Below are positions 28,157 through 36,957 of a stretch of DNA of 64,000 bases, piece by piece. The position numbers were made by a program, and so were the translations under genes. Each line of letters starts with the position of its first letter. Within the stretch, counting starts at the first letter, position 1. Below the pieces are notes generated by a model. The model did no database searches. It saw only the letters and a list, made by a program, of their open reading frames with translations, and was not told the DNA's origin. This stretch comes from Winogradskyella marina (GTDB taxonomy: Bacteria; Bacteroidota; Bacteroidia; Flavobacteriales; Flavobacteriaceae): NCBI RefSeq assembly GCF_015645385.1, contig NZ_JADOET010000002.1, positions 310,001-374,000 of the forward strand, read 5' to 3'.

Positions 28157-28927
28157 ATGAAATTATTAAAACTCAGCTTTCTAATCTTTGTCTTTTTAAT
28201 AGTATTAGGATGTAAATCTTCAGAAGAAGATAAGCGTGATGATGCTTTCACTTTTATCGAAAGAAACGCGTATACTATTAATAGCTATAACGGATTGGCG
28301 TACTATAAATTAAACAAAACTCAAAAGTTTATGGATGGCTATTATGTCGTTGGAAATAAAATGTCTAAATGGGAAGAGTTTGAGTTTAAAGATGGTTTAT
28401 TACATGGCGATTATATTGTTTTTCATCCTAATGGCGAGGTATCTTCTCACGGACAATACTCAAATGGAAAAAAGCATGGGGATGAGTTAATGTACTATCA
28501 AGATGGTGTATTAAATTCTAAACAAACATTTAAAAACGATGTATTAGTGGGCAGTAAGTACTCCTATTTCCAAAATGGAAAAGTTCGTTCTGAATCTATA
28601 ATTGAAGATGGAAAAGCTATAGAAACTCAAAATTTTGATTTATTAGGTAATATAGTATCTCAACAATTTATAAGAGATAGTAGAACGATTACCCAGCAAA
28701 TTGTAGAAGGAAAGATTTATTCTGAAATGGTATCGTCTAATTATGATAGTTATGAGACCGTAAAGTTTTATAATGAAGATGGAAGCACTAAAATATACCT
28801 ACAAAAAGAAGAAGAAAACGGAACGTTTTATATCCTAGAACTCGATGAAAATGGAGATGAAATTGTGCGTGTTGACGTTAAGGCTAATTCGGATGCTGCA
28901 ATGAAATATTTTCAGTATTTTAATTAA
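28157..28927 (+). CDS. lipoprotein with MORN/YwqK-like repeats
   Basis: 256 aa. Lipoprotein signal with lipobox VLGC (Cys19). Repeats of the form G-x-x-x-Y-x-x-G (DGLLHGDYIVFHPNGE, YSNGKKHGDELMYYQDG, FKNDVLVGSKYSYFQNG) match the MORN_2/YwqK pattern. Such proteins are common in Bacteroidetes; function is unknown. Probably sits in the outer membrane facing the periplasm. Confidence 0.8.
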   Translation: MKLLKLSFLIFVFLIVLGCKSSEEDKRDDAFTFIERNAYTINSYNGLAYYKLNKTQKFMDGYYVVGNKMSKWEEFEFKDGLLHGDYIVFHPNGEVSSHGQYSNGKKHGDELMYYQDGVLNSKQTFKNDVLVGSKYSYFQNGKVRSESIIEDGKAIETQNFDLLGNIVSQQFIRDSRTITQQIVEGKIYSEMVSSNYDSYETVKFYNEDGSTKIYLQKEEENGTFYILELDENGDEIVRVDVKANSDAAMKYFQYFN

Positions 28928-28954
28928 GATTGATATAGGATTTGCGAAAGATTT

Positions 28955-29524
28955 TTACAAAATCTCTTCAACTTTTTTCCTTAGCTCTGGCACCACCAAT
29001 TCCTCAAACCAAGGATTCTTACTTCTCCAAAACCGATTGGTTGGCGAAGGATGCGGAATGGGGAAATACATAGGTAAATAATCTTTATAATCTCCAACCG
29101 TTTCGGTTAACGTTCGTTTGGCGCTGTCTTTTAAATAGTATTTTTGGGCATAAGCGCCAATTAAAATAATCAACTTTACATTAGGCATTTTTTCTAATAA
29201 TTGCTCATGCCATTGTGGTGCACATTCTGGTCGTGGTGGTAAATCTCCTGTTTTTGCTTTTCCTGGATAACAGAATCCCATGGGTATTATCGCAAAATTT
29301 TCAGTGTTGTAGAATTGCTCGTCGGTGACATTGAGCCACTGTCTTAAGCGTTTTCCACTTTGGTCGTCCCAAGGTATTCCAGAATCATGAACTTTTGTTC
29401 CTGGAGCTTGTCCTATGATTACAATTTTAGATTTTATGTTTGCAGTGACAACTGGCCTTGGTCCTAAAGGCAAATGTGCTTTGCAAATTGTACATTGGCT
29501 AATATGGTGTAATAAGTCTTCCAT
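28955..29524 (-). CDS. uracil-DNA glycosylase family protein, [4Fe-4S] type
   Basis: 189 aa. GQAPGTKVHDSG (38 onward) is the active-site loop and HPSP (PIPHPSPTNRFW) is the DNA-contact motif. C11, C14, C85 and C101 show the C-x2-C...C-x15-C spacing of family 4 uracil-DNA glycosylases, which hold an iron-sulfur cluster. It removes uracil from DNA in base excision repair; exact base preference is not visible. The reductase gene at 29528 is 3 bases upstream in the same direction, so they share an operon. Confidence 0.85.
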   Translation of the reverse strand: MEDLLHHISQCTICKAHLPLGPRPVVTANIKSKIVIIGQAPGTKVHDSGIPWDDQSGKRLRQWLNVTDEQFYNTENFAIIPMGFCYPGKAKTGDLPPRPECAPQWHEQLLEKMPNVKLIILIGAYAQKYYLKDSAKRTLTETVGDYKDYLPMYFPIPHPSPTNRFWRSKNPWFEELVVPELRKKVEEIL

Positions 29525-29527
29525 AAT

Positions 29528-30889
29528 TTAATCCTCATCCTTCAACATGCTCTTTAAATCATTGGTGTAAGATGGATATGTAAATATCTGCTTTTTAAAT
29601 TCGTTAGTGGTCAAGCCTTCATTGATTGCCATCGCAAATATATTAATAGTTTCATTGGCTTGTGAGCTCAATAAATGTGCTCCAACAATCTTATCAGTAC
29701 GTTCGTTAACTATTATTTTATACGCATAAGCTTCGGCATTTTCTTTTTTGGCGTTATACCAATCTGAAGTATCTCCTTTGTAGACCTGTACATTTTTGTA
29801 TCTGCTTTTCGCTTCTTCTTCAGAATAACCAACACTTGCTAATTGTGGTTGCGTGAATACAACGGAAGGTACTAATGGATTTTCGAATTCTTTCTTATTT
29901 CCATTCACAATATTATGACCTGCAATATAACCTTGTATACCTGAAAGTGGTGTCAAAGGCAAAGATTTGCTAGACACATCTCCACAAGCATACACATTTT
30001 CATTACTAGTACTTTGCATAAAATCATTGACTAAAACACCTGTTTCGTCAGCTTTTATGTTCGCGTTTTCTATATCTAACTTTTCAATTGCTGGCACACG
30101 ACCTGCCGTATTGAAAATTTTTCGCGCTTTTATCGATTTTGTTTTTCCATCTTTTTCGTACGTCAGCTTCAAGTTTTTCTTCAACTTTTCTATCTCAATC
30201 GGCTTCGTGTTAAACATGAAATTCACTCCATTCTTTTCTAAAACTTTGGTTAATTTTTTAACTAAAAACGAATCAAATTGGTTGAGTGCTTTATCAGAAA
30301 CTTCAACCATAGTTACTTTACACCCCATTGTAGAAAGCATATAACAGAATTCCATACCAACATATCCCGAACCAATAAATATCGCTGATTTCGGAATTTT
30401 TTTCAATTTCAAAATAGCATCACTTGTTTTTAATAGTTCAGCACCTTCAAACTCTAAAGTTCTAGGGATATAACCTGTAGCAATTATAAATTTATCTGCC
30501 GTCACCGTTTTTCCTTCTACAAGTATTTCGTTTTTACTTATAAATTGTGGTGATTGATGATATAAGTCAATACCTAAATCATTTAGATTTTTTTCGGTAT
30601 CTAAGGGTATCGATTTAGTGAATGATTTTTTAAATTTCTGAACAGCTTTCCATTTAATTTTAGGTGGTTGTTTAATCCCTAAACCTTCAAGTTGTTTGGC
30701 ATTTTGCATTAAGTCTGCAAATTGAATCAATACTTTTTTAGGGTCGCAACCTCTGGTGGCACAAGTGCCTCCAAATTCGCGTTTATCAGAAATTGCGACT
30801 GTTAATCCTGCTTGCTTACAGGTTTTTGCTGCCGTCTGACCTGCAATTCCGCTTCCAATAACAAATACGTCGTAATGTTTAGTTCCCAT
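29528..30889 (-). CDS. NAD(P)/FAD-dependent disulfide oxidoreductase
   Basis: 453-aa class I pyridine nucleotide-disulfide reductase (glutathione/mercuric reductase fold). FAD motif GSGIAG at 12-17, redox pair C43-x4-C48 (GGTCATRGC), NAD(P) motif GSGYVG, and ACGDVSS for FAD. The C terminus lacks the His-Glu of classical glutathione reductase in an obvious form, so the substrate is uncertain. Confidence 0.87.
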   Translation of the reverse strand: MGTKHYDVFVIGSGIAGQTAAKTCKQAGLTVAISDKREFGGTCATRGCDPKKVLIQFADLMQNAKQLEGLGIKQPPKIKWKAVQKFKKSFTKSIPLDTEKNLNDLGIDLYHQSPQFISKNEILVEGKTVTADKFIIATGYIPRTLEFEGAELLKTSDAILKLKKIPKSAIFIGSGYVGMEFCYMLSTMGCKVTMVEVSDKALNQFDSFLVKKLTKVLEKNGVNFMFNTKPIEIEKLKKNLKLTYEKDGKTKSIKARKIFNTAGRVPAIEKLDIENANIKADETGVLVNDFMQSTSNENVYACGDVSSKSLPLTPLSGIQGYIAGHNIVNGNKKEFENPLVPSVVFTQPQLASVGYSEEEAKSRYKNVQVYKGDTSDWYNAKKENAEAYAYKIIVNERTDKIVGAHLLSSQANETINIFAMAINEGLTTNEFKKQIFTYPSYTNDLKSMLKDED

Positions 30890-30978
30890 AATTTTAGTTT
30901 GAATTAGAAAATTATGGAAATTAAATGATACTGACTGATGCAGTGGCTATAAAGGTTAACTCAATTACGAAACGTTTA

Positions 30979-31323
30979 TTATCTTTTCTGTAATGGGAAG
31001 GTTTCAAAATGTAAACCTTCGAAACCTGTTTTTATAAAATTCCGGATGTTTTGATGGCCCGTTCCATTAGGATTTATTAAAACATCTTCAAAATAATAGG
31101 TGCCAAAACATGCTAAGGTCTCCGCTTTGGTAAAATCTTGATCTACAGCAAAAGCTAACAATTTACAGGATCCTAAATTTTGGTCTTCAGCATTTTCTAA
31201 AAGTCCATTCGTAAATGTCGTTGGTGTAAATAAATAATTACTATCTATTACTGCTATGGTTTCAGAAAAATCAATCTGCTTTGGGCTCGATTTTAGTTTG
31301 GCTAAAAATTCGTCTAGAGTCAT
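30979..31323 (-). CDS. HopJ-family protein
   Basis: 114 aa matching the small HopJ type III effector family (YLFTPTTFTNG, LACFGTYYFEDVL, HQNIRNF). The name comes from a Pseudomonas effector, but homologues are widespread in free-living bacteria and no type III secretion is present here. Biochemical role unknown. It starts 4 bases before the rsmI stop region and is co-oriented with it. Confidence 0.8.
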   Translation of the reverse strand: MTLDEFLAKLKSSPKQIDFSETIAVIDSNYLFTPTTFTNGLLENAEDQNLGSCKLLAFAVDQDFTKAETLACFGTYYFEDVLINPNGTGHQNIRNFIKTGFEGLHFETFPLQKR

Positions 31324-31327
31324 TATT

Positions 31328-32002
31328 CTATTTATGTTTTCCTTCTACCACAATGACAATTTCTCCTTTGGGTGGTTTGTTGGTGTAGTGCTCTAAAACT
31401 TCTTTGGCTGTGCCTCTAATGGTTTCTTCGTAGAGTTTGGTGATTTCTCGTGAAACAGAAACTAATCTGTCCTCACCAAAATATTCACAGAAATGACCAA
31501 GTGTTTTTATAAGTTTATGTGGGCTTTCATAGAAAATGATGGTTCTGGTTTCTTCGGCTAAGAGTAATAATCGGGTTTGTCGTCCTTTTTTTACAGGTAA
31601 AAAGCCTTCAAACACAAATTTATCATTGGGTAATCCACTATTAACTAAAGCAGGGACAAATGCTGTTGCTCCGGGTAAACAATCCACTTCAATATTATTC
31701 TCTACGCAAGCTCTTACCAATAAAAATCCTGGGTCTGAAATCGCTGGAGTACCCGCATCACTAATGACTGCAATGGTTAATCCAGATTTTAATTTTTCAA
31801 TTAAACCATCAACCGTTTTATGCTCGTTGTGCATATGGTGGCTTTGCATTTGTGTGGTAATTTCAAAATGCTTTAATAATTTTCCTGACGTTCTAGTGTC
31901 TTCAGCCAAAATTAAATCGGCTTCTTTTAAAACGTCGACAGCTCTAAAAGTGATATCTTTTAAATTGCCAATTGGTGTTGGTACTAAGTAGAGTTTACCC
32001 AT
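31328..32002 (-). CDS. rsmI: 16S rRNA (cytidine-1402-2'-O)-methyltransferase
   Basis: 224-aa SAM-dependent enzyme that 2'-O-methylates C1402 of 16S rRNA. Signatures: YLVPTPIGNLKDIT at the N terminus, LAEDTRTSGKLL, ISDAGTPAISDPG (SAM site), LPGATAFVPAL and FYESPHKL. Length slightly short of the E. coli enzyme, lacking most of its C-terminal extension, as is common in Bacteroidetes. Confidence 0.96.
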   Translation of the reverse strand: MGKLYLVPTPIGNLKDITFRAVDVLKEADLILAEDTRTSGKLLKHFEITTQMQSHHMHNEHKTVDGLIEKLKSGLTIAVISDAGTPAISDPGFLLVRACVENNIEVDCLPGATAFVPALVNSGLPNDKFVFEGFLPVKKGRQTRLLLLAEETRTIIFYESPHKLIKTLGHFCEYFGEDRLVSVSREITKLYEETIRGTAKEVLEHYTNKPPKGEIVIVVEGKHK

Positions 32003-32044
32003 AGTTATTTCTCAAAAAAAGTGAGAATATTTTAAAATTATTAT

Positions 32045-32401
32045 CTAGTCTCTTAAATATTTACCTAAAAAATAGGACGGAAAAAGAACTAATAAGCCGT
32101 AGAATGAAAAGCCGAAAATACCATGGCCAGCATAATGGTGAGCTGCGGTTGCTAAAACTAAATCAAAGAAAAAACCAGCATAAGCCCATTCTGTTAACCA
32201 TTTGCTTTTTCGCCATAAAATAATGGCAATACCAAGAAGTTTTAAAATAGCGAGCGGTAGTACTAAATAGCTAGGGTAATTAAGGTTTTCAAAATAGTCT
32301 TTTACCATTTCGGTATTTAACAAATACATTTGTGCCGAATACAGAAAAATCAGACATAACACAACGGTACAAAACCAATAAATAATTTGTTTGACTTTCA
32401 T
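32045..32401 (-). CDS. DoxX-family membrane protein
   Basis: 118 aa with four predicted membrane helices and the DoxX-like pattern (IFLYSAQMYLLN, LAILKLLGIAIIL, EWAYAGFFFDLVLA). Function unknown. Start codon overlaps the preceding stop by one base, so it is coupled to the gene at 32401-33174. Confidence 0.82.
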   Translation of the reverse strand: MKVKQIIYWFCTVVLCLIFLYSAQMYLLNTEMVKDYFENLNYPSYLVLPLAILKLLGIAIILWRKSKWLTEWAYAGFFFDLVLATAAHHYAGHGIFGFSFYGLLVLFPSYFLGKYLRD

Positions 32402-33174
32402 TAATTAAATTTTCCTTCGATTAATTGAAGAAAGCGTTCTTCATATTCTTCTTTTCCTACCCAATTGTTATAATCTGGTTTTACCATTTCTAAAATTAAT
32501 GTTTTAGCTTCAGGTAAAGATCCTGTGGTGTTAATTTGAGAAATAACACGATCATAATCTTCATTTTCGCCTTCAAACAAATGTTTAATAAAAGCCAATT
32601 TATCGTTTAATCCTATTTTTAGATTTTGACCCTTTAATTTGTCATTTAGAGATTTATTAGCAATTTCTACCTCACGTTTTTGTGCAACTTCAATAGGTTC
32701 GAATTCGGGTATTTCATTAAAGCCAGAAGTAATGTCTTCAAATTCAATAGACGATTGTTTTAATTCGGTTTCTTTTGGTAAGATTTTTTCTGAGGTAAGT
32801 GTTTCCTCTATTACCCGTTTTTCTTCAACTTCGTCATCAGGCATATGTGATACTAAATCTTTAATTTTAGACATTACCGGTTCCATGATGCCATCATCTT
32901 CAGTTTCATCTAAATCAATGTAAGTTTTATCTTCAATCTCTATGTTGTCACTATATTTGTTATTGAAGGCCGTGTCTAACATGTCAAAAAATGATGAGTC
33001 ATGACCGATTTTAGGAATTCTGTCTTCAAAATTTTCTTGTGCAAATTTTAAAACAGTTAGTTTTTCATAGAGTACAGCGACTTCTTCATGAAGTTTATTA
33101 ATATCTTCTCTACCTGTCAGTTTCAGAATCCTATGCGCAATACTAACTAATTCTGATTCTAATTTCTTTTTCAT
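32401..33174 (-). CDS. conserved acidic coiled-coil protein of unknown function
   Basis: 257 aa, unrecognised. The start at 33174 (MKKKLESELVSIAHRILKL) is preferred over 33216, which adds 14 unlikely residues. Residues 1-60 are a helical coiled coil; the middle is acidic and low in complexity; the C-terminal third (LNDKLAFIKHLFEGENEDYDRV...) looks globular and helical. No signal peptide. Similar proteins seem confined to Flavobacteriia, as far as I recall. Confidence 0.75.
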   Translation of the reverse strand: MKKKLESELVSIAHRILKLTGREDINKLHEEVAVLYEKLTVLKFAQENFEDRIPKIGHDSSFFDMLDTAFNNKYSDNIEIEDKTYIDLDETEDDGIMEPVMSKIKDLVSHMPDDEVEEKRVIEETLTSEKILPKETELKQSSIEFEDITSGFNEIPEFEPIEVAQKREVEIANKSLNDKLKGQNLKIGLNDKLAFIKHLFEGENEDYDRVISQINTTGSLPEAKTLILEMVKPDYNNWVGKEEYEERFLQLIEGKFN

Positions 33175-33362
33175 AATTCTAAGTGTTTTATATTGAAGTG
33201 TTTTAAAGTGCTTCAAGATTTTAAAATCAATTTTTAATGCTAATTAAAAAGGAATAAAATTTCTTTATCTTCTTTTCGTAAGTTTTACTTTTGATTTTTA
33301 ATAAATTTGCGTGACCTTTATAAAAACGGAGACTAACTCCGATTTAGTGCTAAAATTACAAA

Positions 33363-34010
33363 ATGTTTCTCGAAAATACAGTAAATCAGAAAGAACAATT
33401 TGGGTGGATTGAAGTCATTTGTGGATCCATGTTCTCAGGCAAGACTGAAGAATTAATCCGACGACTAAAACGTGCGCAATTTGCAAAACAAAAGGTAGAA
33501 ATTTTTAAACCTGCTGTAGATGTGCGCTACGATGAAGATATGGTTGTTTCTCACGATGCTAATGAAATTCGTTCAACGCCTGTACCTGCTGCGGCTAATA
33601 TTCCAATTTTAGCAGATGGTTGTGATGTGGTTGGTATTGATGAAGCTCAATTTTTTGATGATGAAATTGTACGTGTTTGTAATGATTTGGCCAATAAGGG
33701 CATTCGTGTTATTGTTGCTGGTTTAGATATGGATTTTAAAGGTAATCCCTTTGGGCCAATGCCATATCTTATGGCCACAGCAGAGTACGTTACTAAAGTA
33801 CATGCTGTTTGTACAAAAACCGGAAATTTAGCCCAATACAGTTATAGAAAAGCATTGAGTGATGATTTGGTTTTATTAGGAGAAGTTGACGAATATGAAC
33901 CCTTGAGTAGAGCAGCGTATTTTAAAAGTATGCAAAGAGATAAAGTTAGACAATTGAACGTGAATGATGCGGAAGAAATAAATTCTAAAGATGAAAATCC
34001 GAATGTCTAA
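33363..34010 (+). CDS. tdk: thymidine kinase
   Basis: 215-aa type II thymidine kinase of the salvage pathway. P-loop [12 protein letters not shown] near residue 20, the DEAQFF motif with the catalytic Glu, and the lasso-region [10 protein letters not shown]. Only one Cys ([10 protein letters not shown]) remains of the usual zinc knuckle, a pattern I associate with Bacteroidetes enzymes. A TAAATTTG box at 33302-33309 may be the -7. alr overlaps its end. Confidence 0.94.
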   Translation: MFLENTVNQKEQFGWIEVICGSMFSGKTEELIRRLKRAQFAKQKVEIFKPAVDVRYDEDMVVSHDANEIRSTPVPAAANIPILADGCDVVGIDEAQFFDDEIVRVCNDLANKGIRVIVAGLDMDFKGNPFGPMPYLMATAEYVTKVHAVCTKTGNLAQYSYRKALSDDLVLLGEVDEYEPLSRAAYFKSMQRDKVRQLNVNDAEEINSKDENPNV

Positions 34011-35109
34011 AGCTAAAGAAACTGTTCTCGAAATTGATTTTAATGCTTTGACGCATAATTTCAATTATTTAAAATCGAAATTACAACCGCAAACAAAATT
34101 TTTGGCTGTAGTTAAAGCTTTTGCTTATGGTAGTGATGCAGTAGAAATTGCGAAACACCTTCAGAAAATAGGCATCGATTATTTTGCTGTAGCTTATGTG
34201 CGTGAAGGTGTGGCGTTAAGAGACGCTGGGATAACAACGCCAATTTTAGTGCTACATCCGCAGTCTATAAATTTTAAAACTCTTATAGAGCGCTGTTTAG
34301 AGCCTAGTTTATATAGTGCTCACGTCTTAGATGAATTCATAAAAACGGCTGAAGACCTATCTCAAAAGAACTACCCAGTTCATATAAAATTTAATACAGG
34401 TTTAAATCGATTAGGTTTTGATCAAAAAGATAGAGAGACTATGGTTTCTAAATTAGGATCAACAACAGCAGTAAAAGTAAAATCTATATTCTCTCATTTA
34501 GCAGCTAGTGAAGATCTCAATGAAAACGATTTTACTGAACAACAGATTGAAACTTTTAAATCTATAGCTGAAACTTTTAAAACACAATCAGGAACAGCGC
34601 CTTGGTTGCATTTATGTAATACTTCTGGGATTCTTAATTATCCTGAAGCGCATTTTAATATGGTGCGAAGCGGAATTGGTTTATATGGGTTTGGAAATTC
34701 TGAAGAAGAAGATAAAAACTTTAAACCTATCGCAAGTTTAAAATCGGTTGTTTCTCAGATACATGAGATTGACAAAGGAAAATCTGTTGGTTATAACAGA
34801 GCTCACATCTCTGACCGTAATGAAAGGGTCGCAACAATACCCATAGGACATGCAGATGGTTTAAGTCGGGTTTATGGCAATAAAAAAGGCTTTGTTTTTA
34901 TCAATGGTGAAAAAGCCTACATCATTGGAAATGTTTGTATGGATATGATTATGGTTGATGTTACAGATATCAATTGTAAAGAAGGGGATGAGGTAATCAT
35001 CTTTGATAAGGTACATACAGCCAGTGAAATTGCGGAATCAGCAGGTTCAATTTCTTATGAAATTCTAACCGCATTATCTAAGCGAATAAAGCGTAACTTT
35101 TTACCTTAA
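34003..35109 (+). CDS. alr: alanine racemase
   Basis: 368-aa PLP enzyme making D-alanine for peptidoglycan. The PLP lysine lies in [10 protein letters not shown] and the catalytic Tyr in [13 protein letters not shown] and [12 protein letters not shown] are further signatures. The ATG at 34003 overlaps the tdk stop by 8 bases and gives the usual N terminus; 33991 is an alternative adding four residues. Coupled with tdk. Confidence 0.94.
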   Translation: MSKAKETVLEIDFNALTHNFNYLKSKLQPQTKFLAVVKAFAYGSDAVEIAKHLQKIGIDYFAVAYVREGVALRDAGITTPILVLHPQSINFKTLIERCLEPSLYSAHVLDEFIKTAEDLSQKNYPVHIKFNTGLNRLGFDQKDRETMVSKLGSTTAVKVKSIFSHLAASEDLNENDFTEQQIETFKSIAETFKTQSGTAPWLHLCNTSGILNYPEAHFNMVRSGIGLYGFGNSEEEDKNFKPIASLKSVVSQIHEIDKGKSVGYNRAHISDRNERVATIPIGHADGLSRVYGNKKGFVFINGEKAYIIGNVCMDMIMVDVTDINCKEGDEVIIFDKVHTASEIAESAGSISYEILTALSKRIKRNFLP

Positions 35110-35187
35110 AAAAAATATTTTAACATCTTGTGACTTTTTTAGTAACTTGGTGTCTAATTTAATAACCTAACTAAAAAACACTAGATT

Positions 35188-35589
35188 ATGTTAAAAGAAT
35201 TCAAAGAATTTGCAATGAAGGGTAACCTTATAGACATTGCTGTTGGTTTTGTAATGGGTGCTGCTTTTAAAGAAGTAGTTACTGCATTTACTGGAGGTAT
35301 CGTATCTCCGTTAATTGGTATGATTTTCGATTCAGACTTTAAAGCATTGAGATACCAATTAAAAGAGGGAACTCTAAATGATGCTGGTGAAACGGTAGGA
35401 GCAGTTTTCTTAGAATACGGTACATTCTTAACTAACGTTATTGACTTCATTATTGTAGCATTTGTAATGTTCCTTGTAGTAAAAGGAGTTAATAATATGA
35501 AAAAGAAAGAAGAGCCTGCGCCTGCAGAACCTGCTGGGCCATCTGAGCTTGATATCTTAAAAGAAATTAGAGATTCTTTAAAAAAATAA
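35188..35589 (+). CDS. mscL: large-conductance mechanosensitive channel
   Basis: 133-aa pentameric inner-membrane channel that opens under osmotic downshock. N-terminal helix LKEFKEFAMKGNLIDIAVGFVMGAAFKE is followed by TM1, a periplasmic loop, TM2 (FIIVAFVMFLVVKGVNNM) and a cytoplasmic helix (ELDILKEIRDSL). Single-gene unit with a strong terminator. Confidence 0.97.
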   Translation: MLKEFKEFAMKGNLIDIAVGFVMGAAFKEVVTAFTGGIVSPLIGMIFDSDFKALRYQLKEGTLNDAGETVGAVFLEYGTFLTNVIDFIIVAFVMFLVVKGVNNMKKKEEPAPAEPAGPSELDILKEIRDSLKK

Positions 35590-35628
35590 AACACGTATAG
35601 CGTCATCGCTACACTATTATTTTAACTC

Positions 35629-35660
35629 AACCCAGACTGATAAAGTCTGGGTTTCTTTTT
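35629..35660 (+). terminator. intrinsic terminator after mscL
   Basis: AACCCAGACT (35629-35638) and AGTCTGGGTT (35644-35653), perfect 10-bp arms with a 5-base loop, then TCTTTTTT. Confidence 0.9.
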
Positions 35661-35716
35661 TAATTAGTAAATCAATAATTATAACCCTATATTTTTATCA
35701 CATTTTTAAGGGTAAA

Positions 35717-35751
35717 TTGAACAGTTTACTTAAAGAAATATCATAATTTTG
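35717..35751 (+). promoter_or_regulatory. probable asd promoter
   Basis: TTG (35717-35719) and TAATTTTG (35744-35751) with a 24-base spacer, one base beyond the usual range. The start codon is 20 bases after the -7 box. Confidence 0.5.
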
Positions 35752-35771
35752 AAGATTAAATTAAATATATT

Positions 35772-36761
35772 ATGAAAGTAGCAATTGTTGGTGCAACAGG
35801 CATGGTAGGCAGCGTAATGCTTAAAGTTTTAGAGGAACGTAATTTTCCTTTAGACGAATTATTATTAGTAGCTTCAGAACGTTCTGTAGGTAATACATTA
35901 AAATTCAACGGCAAAGATATCGAAGTGATTAGTATTCCTTCTGCTATTGAAAAACGTCCAGATATTGCATTGTTTTCAGCAGGTGGAAACACATCGTTAG
36001 AATGGGCTCCAAAATTTGCAGAAGTTGGTACTACAGTGATTGATAATTCTTCAGCATGGAGAATGGATTTGTCAAAAAAATTAGTGGTTCCAGAAATTAA
36101 TGCAAGCGAGTTAGAAAAAACAGATAAAATTATCGCTAATCCTAACTGTTCTACGATTCAGATGGTAATGGCATTAGCTCCACTTCATAAAAAATATAAA
36201 ATTAAACGTATTGTTGTTTCAACCTATCAGTCCGTATCTGGTACAGGTGTTAAAGCTGTTGAACAAATGGAAAATGAAATCGCTGGTGTAAAAGGCGATA
36301 TGGCATATCCTTACCCAATTCATAAAAATGCAATTCCTCATTGCGATGTTTTTGAAGAGAATGGTTATACCAAAGAAGAAATGAAATTGGTAAATGAAAC
36401 GCAGAAGATTCTAAACGATCGTACAATTGCGGTAACTGCAACTGCAGTAAGAATTCCTACAGCTGGTGGACATAGTGAAGCTATTAATGTAGAGTTTGAA
36501 AATGATTTTGATCCTAGTGAAGTAAGACAATTACTTAACGAAACAGACGGAGTTACCTTGCAAGACAACTTAGATGTTAACGTATACCCAATGCCAATGT
36601 ATGCGCATGGTAAAGACGATGTTTTTGTTGGTCGTATTAGACGCGATGGGTCACAACCAAACACATTAAACCTTTGGGTTGTAAGTGATAACTTAAGAAA
36701 AGGAGCTGCAACAAATACGGTTCAAATAGCAGAATACCTTATTAAAAACGGTTTAGCGTAA
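35772..36761 (+). CDS. asd: aspartate-semialdehyde dehydrogenase
   Basis: 329-aa NADPH enzyme making aspartate semialdehyde for Lys, Met, Thr and diaminopimelate. VGATGMVGSVM is the nucleotide-binding loop, the catalytic Cys is in ANPNCSTIQM, and the catalytic His in GGHSEAINV. Normal length; monocistronic. Confidence 0.97.
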   Translation: MKVAIVGATGMVGSVMLKVLEERNFPLDELLLVASERSVGNTLKFNGKDIEVISIPSAIEKRPDIALFSAGGNTSLEWAPKFAEVGTTVIDNSSAWRMDLSKKLVVPEINASELEKTDKIIANPNCSTIQMVMALAPLHKKYKIKRIVVSTYQSVSGTGVKAVEQMENEIAGVKGDMAYPYPIHKNAIPHCDVFEENGYTKEEMKLVNETQKILNDRTIAVTATAVRIPTAGGHSEAINVEFENDFDPSEVRQLLNETDGVTLQDNLDVNVYPMPMYAHGKDDVFVGRIRRDGSQPNTLNLWVVSDNLRKGAATNTVQIAEYLIKNGLA

Positions 36762-36809
36762 CGCTATCCATTCGTTTTTGTATTTTTTTTATAATAGGGA
36801 TATATTCAT

Positions 36810-36847
36810 GTATTTCAACTAATTAATTAGATGGTTAGTTGAAATAC
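36810..36847. repeat. 13-bp inverted repeat between asd and the S9 peptidase gene
   Basis: GTATTTCAACTAA (36810-36822) and TTAGTTGAAATAC (36835-36847), perfect, with a 12-base spacer. No T-run follows. It could be an operator or part of the end of the asd transcript. Confidence 0.65.
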
Positions 36848-36889
36848 AGTTTATATATAAGTCCAAATTTACTGTAAGTTTTTAAGGGG

Positions 36890-36923
36890 TTGATATTATC
36901 TCAAAACTAAAACCTTATATTTG
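36890..36923 (+). promoter_or_regulatory. probable promoter of the S9 peptidase gene
   Basis: TTG (36890-36892), 23-base spacer, TATATTTG (36916-36923). Start codon 35 bases downstream. Confidence 0.6.
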
Positions 36924-36957
36924 AAGTAATATTGTTTTATTTCGAAAACCCTTAGTT

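Noticed and set aside
30979..31323. Type III secretion effector
   Set aside because: The HopJ name is historical; no secretion genes or N-terminal secretion signal are seen.
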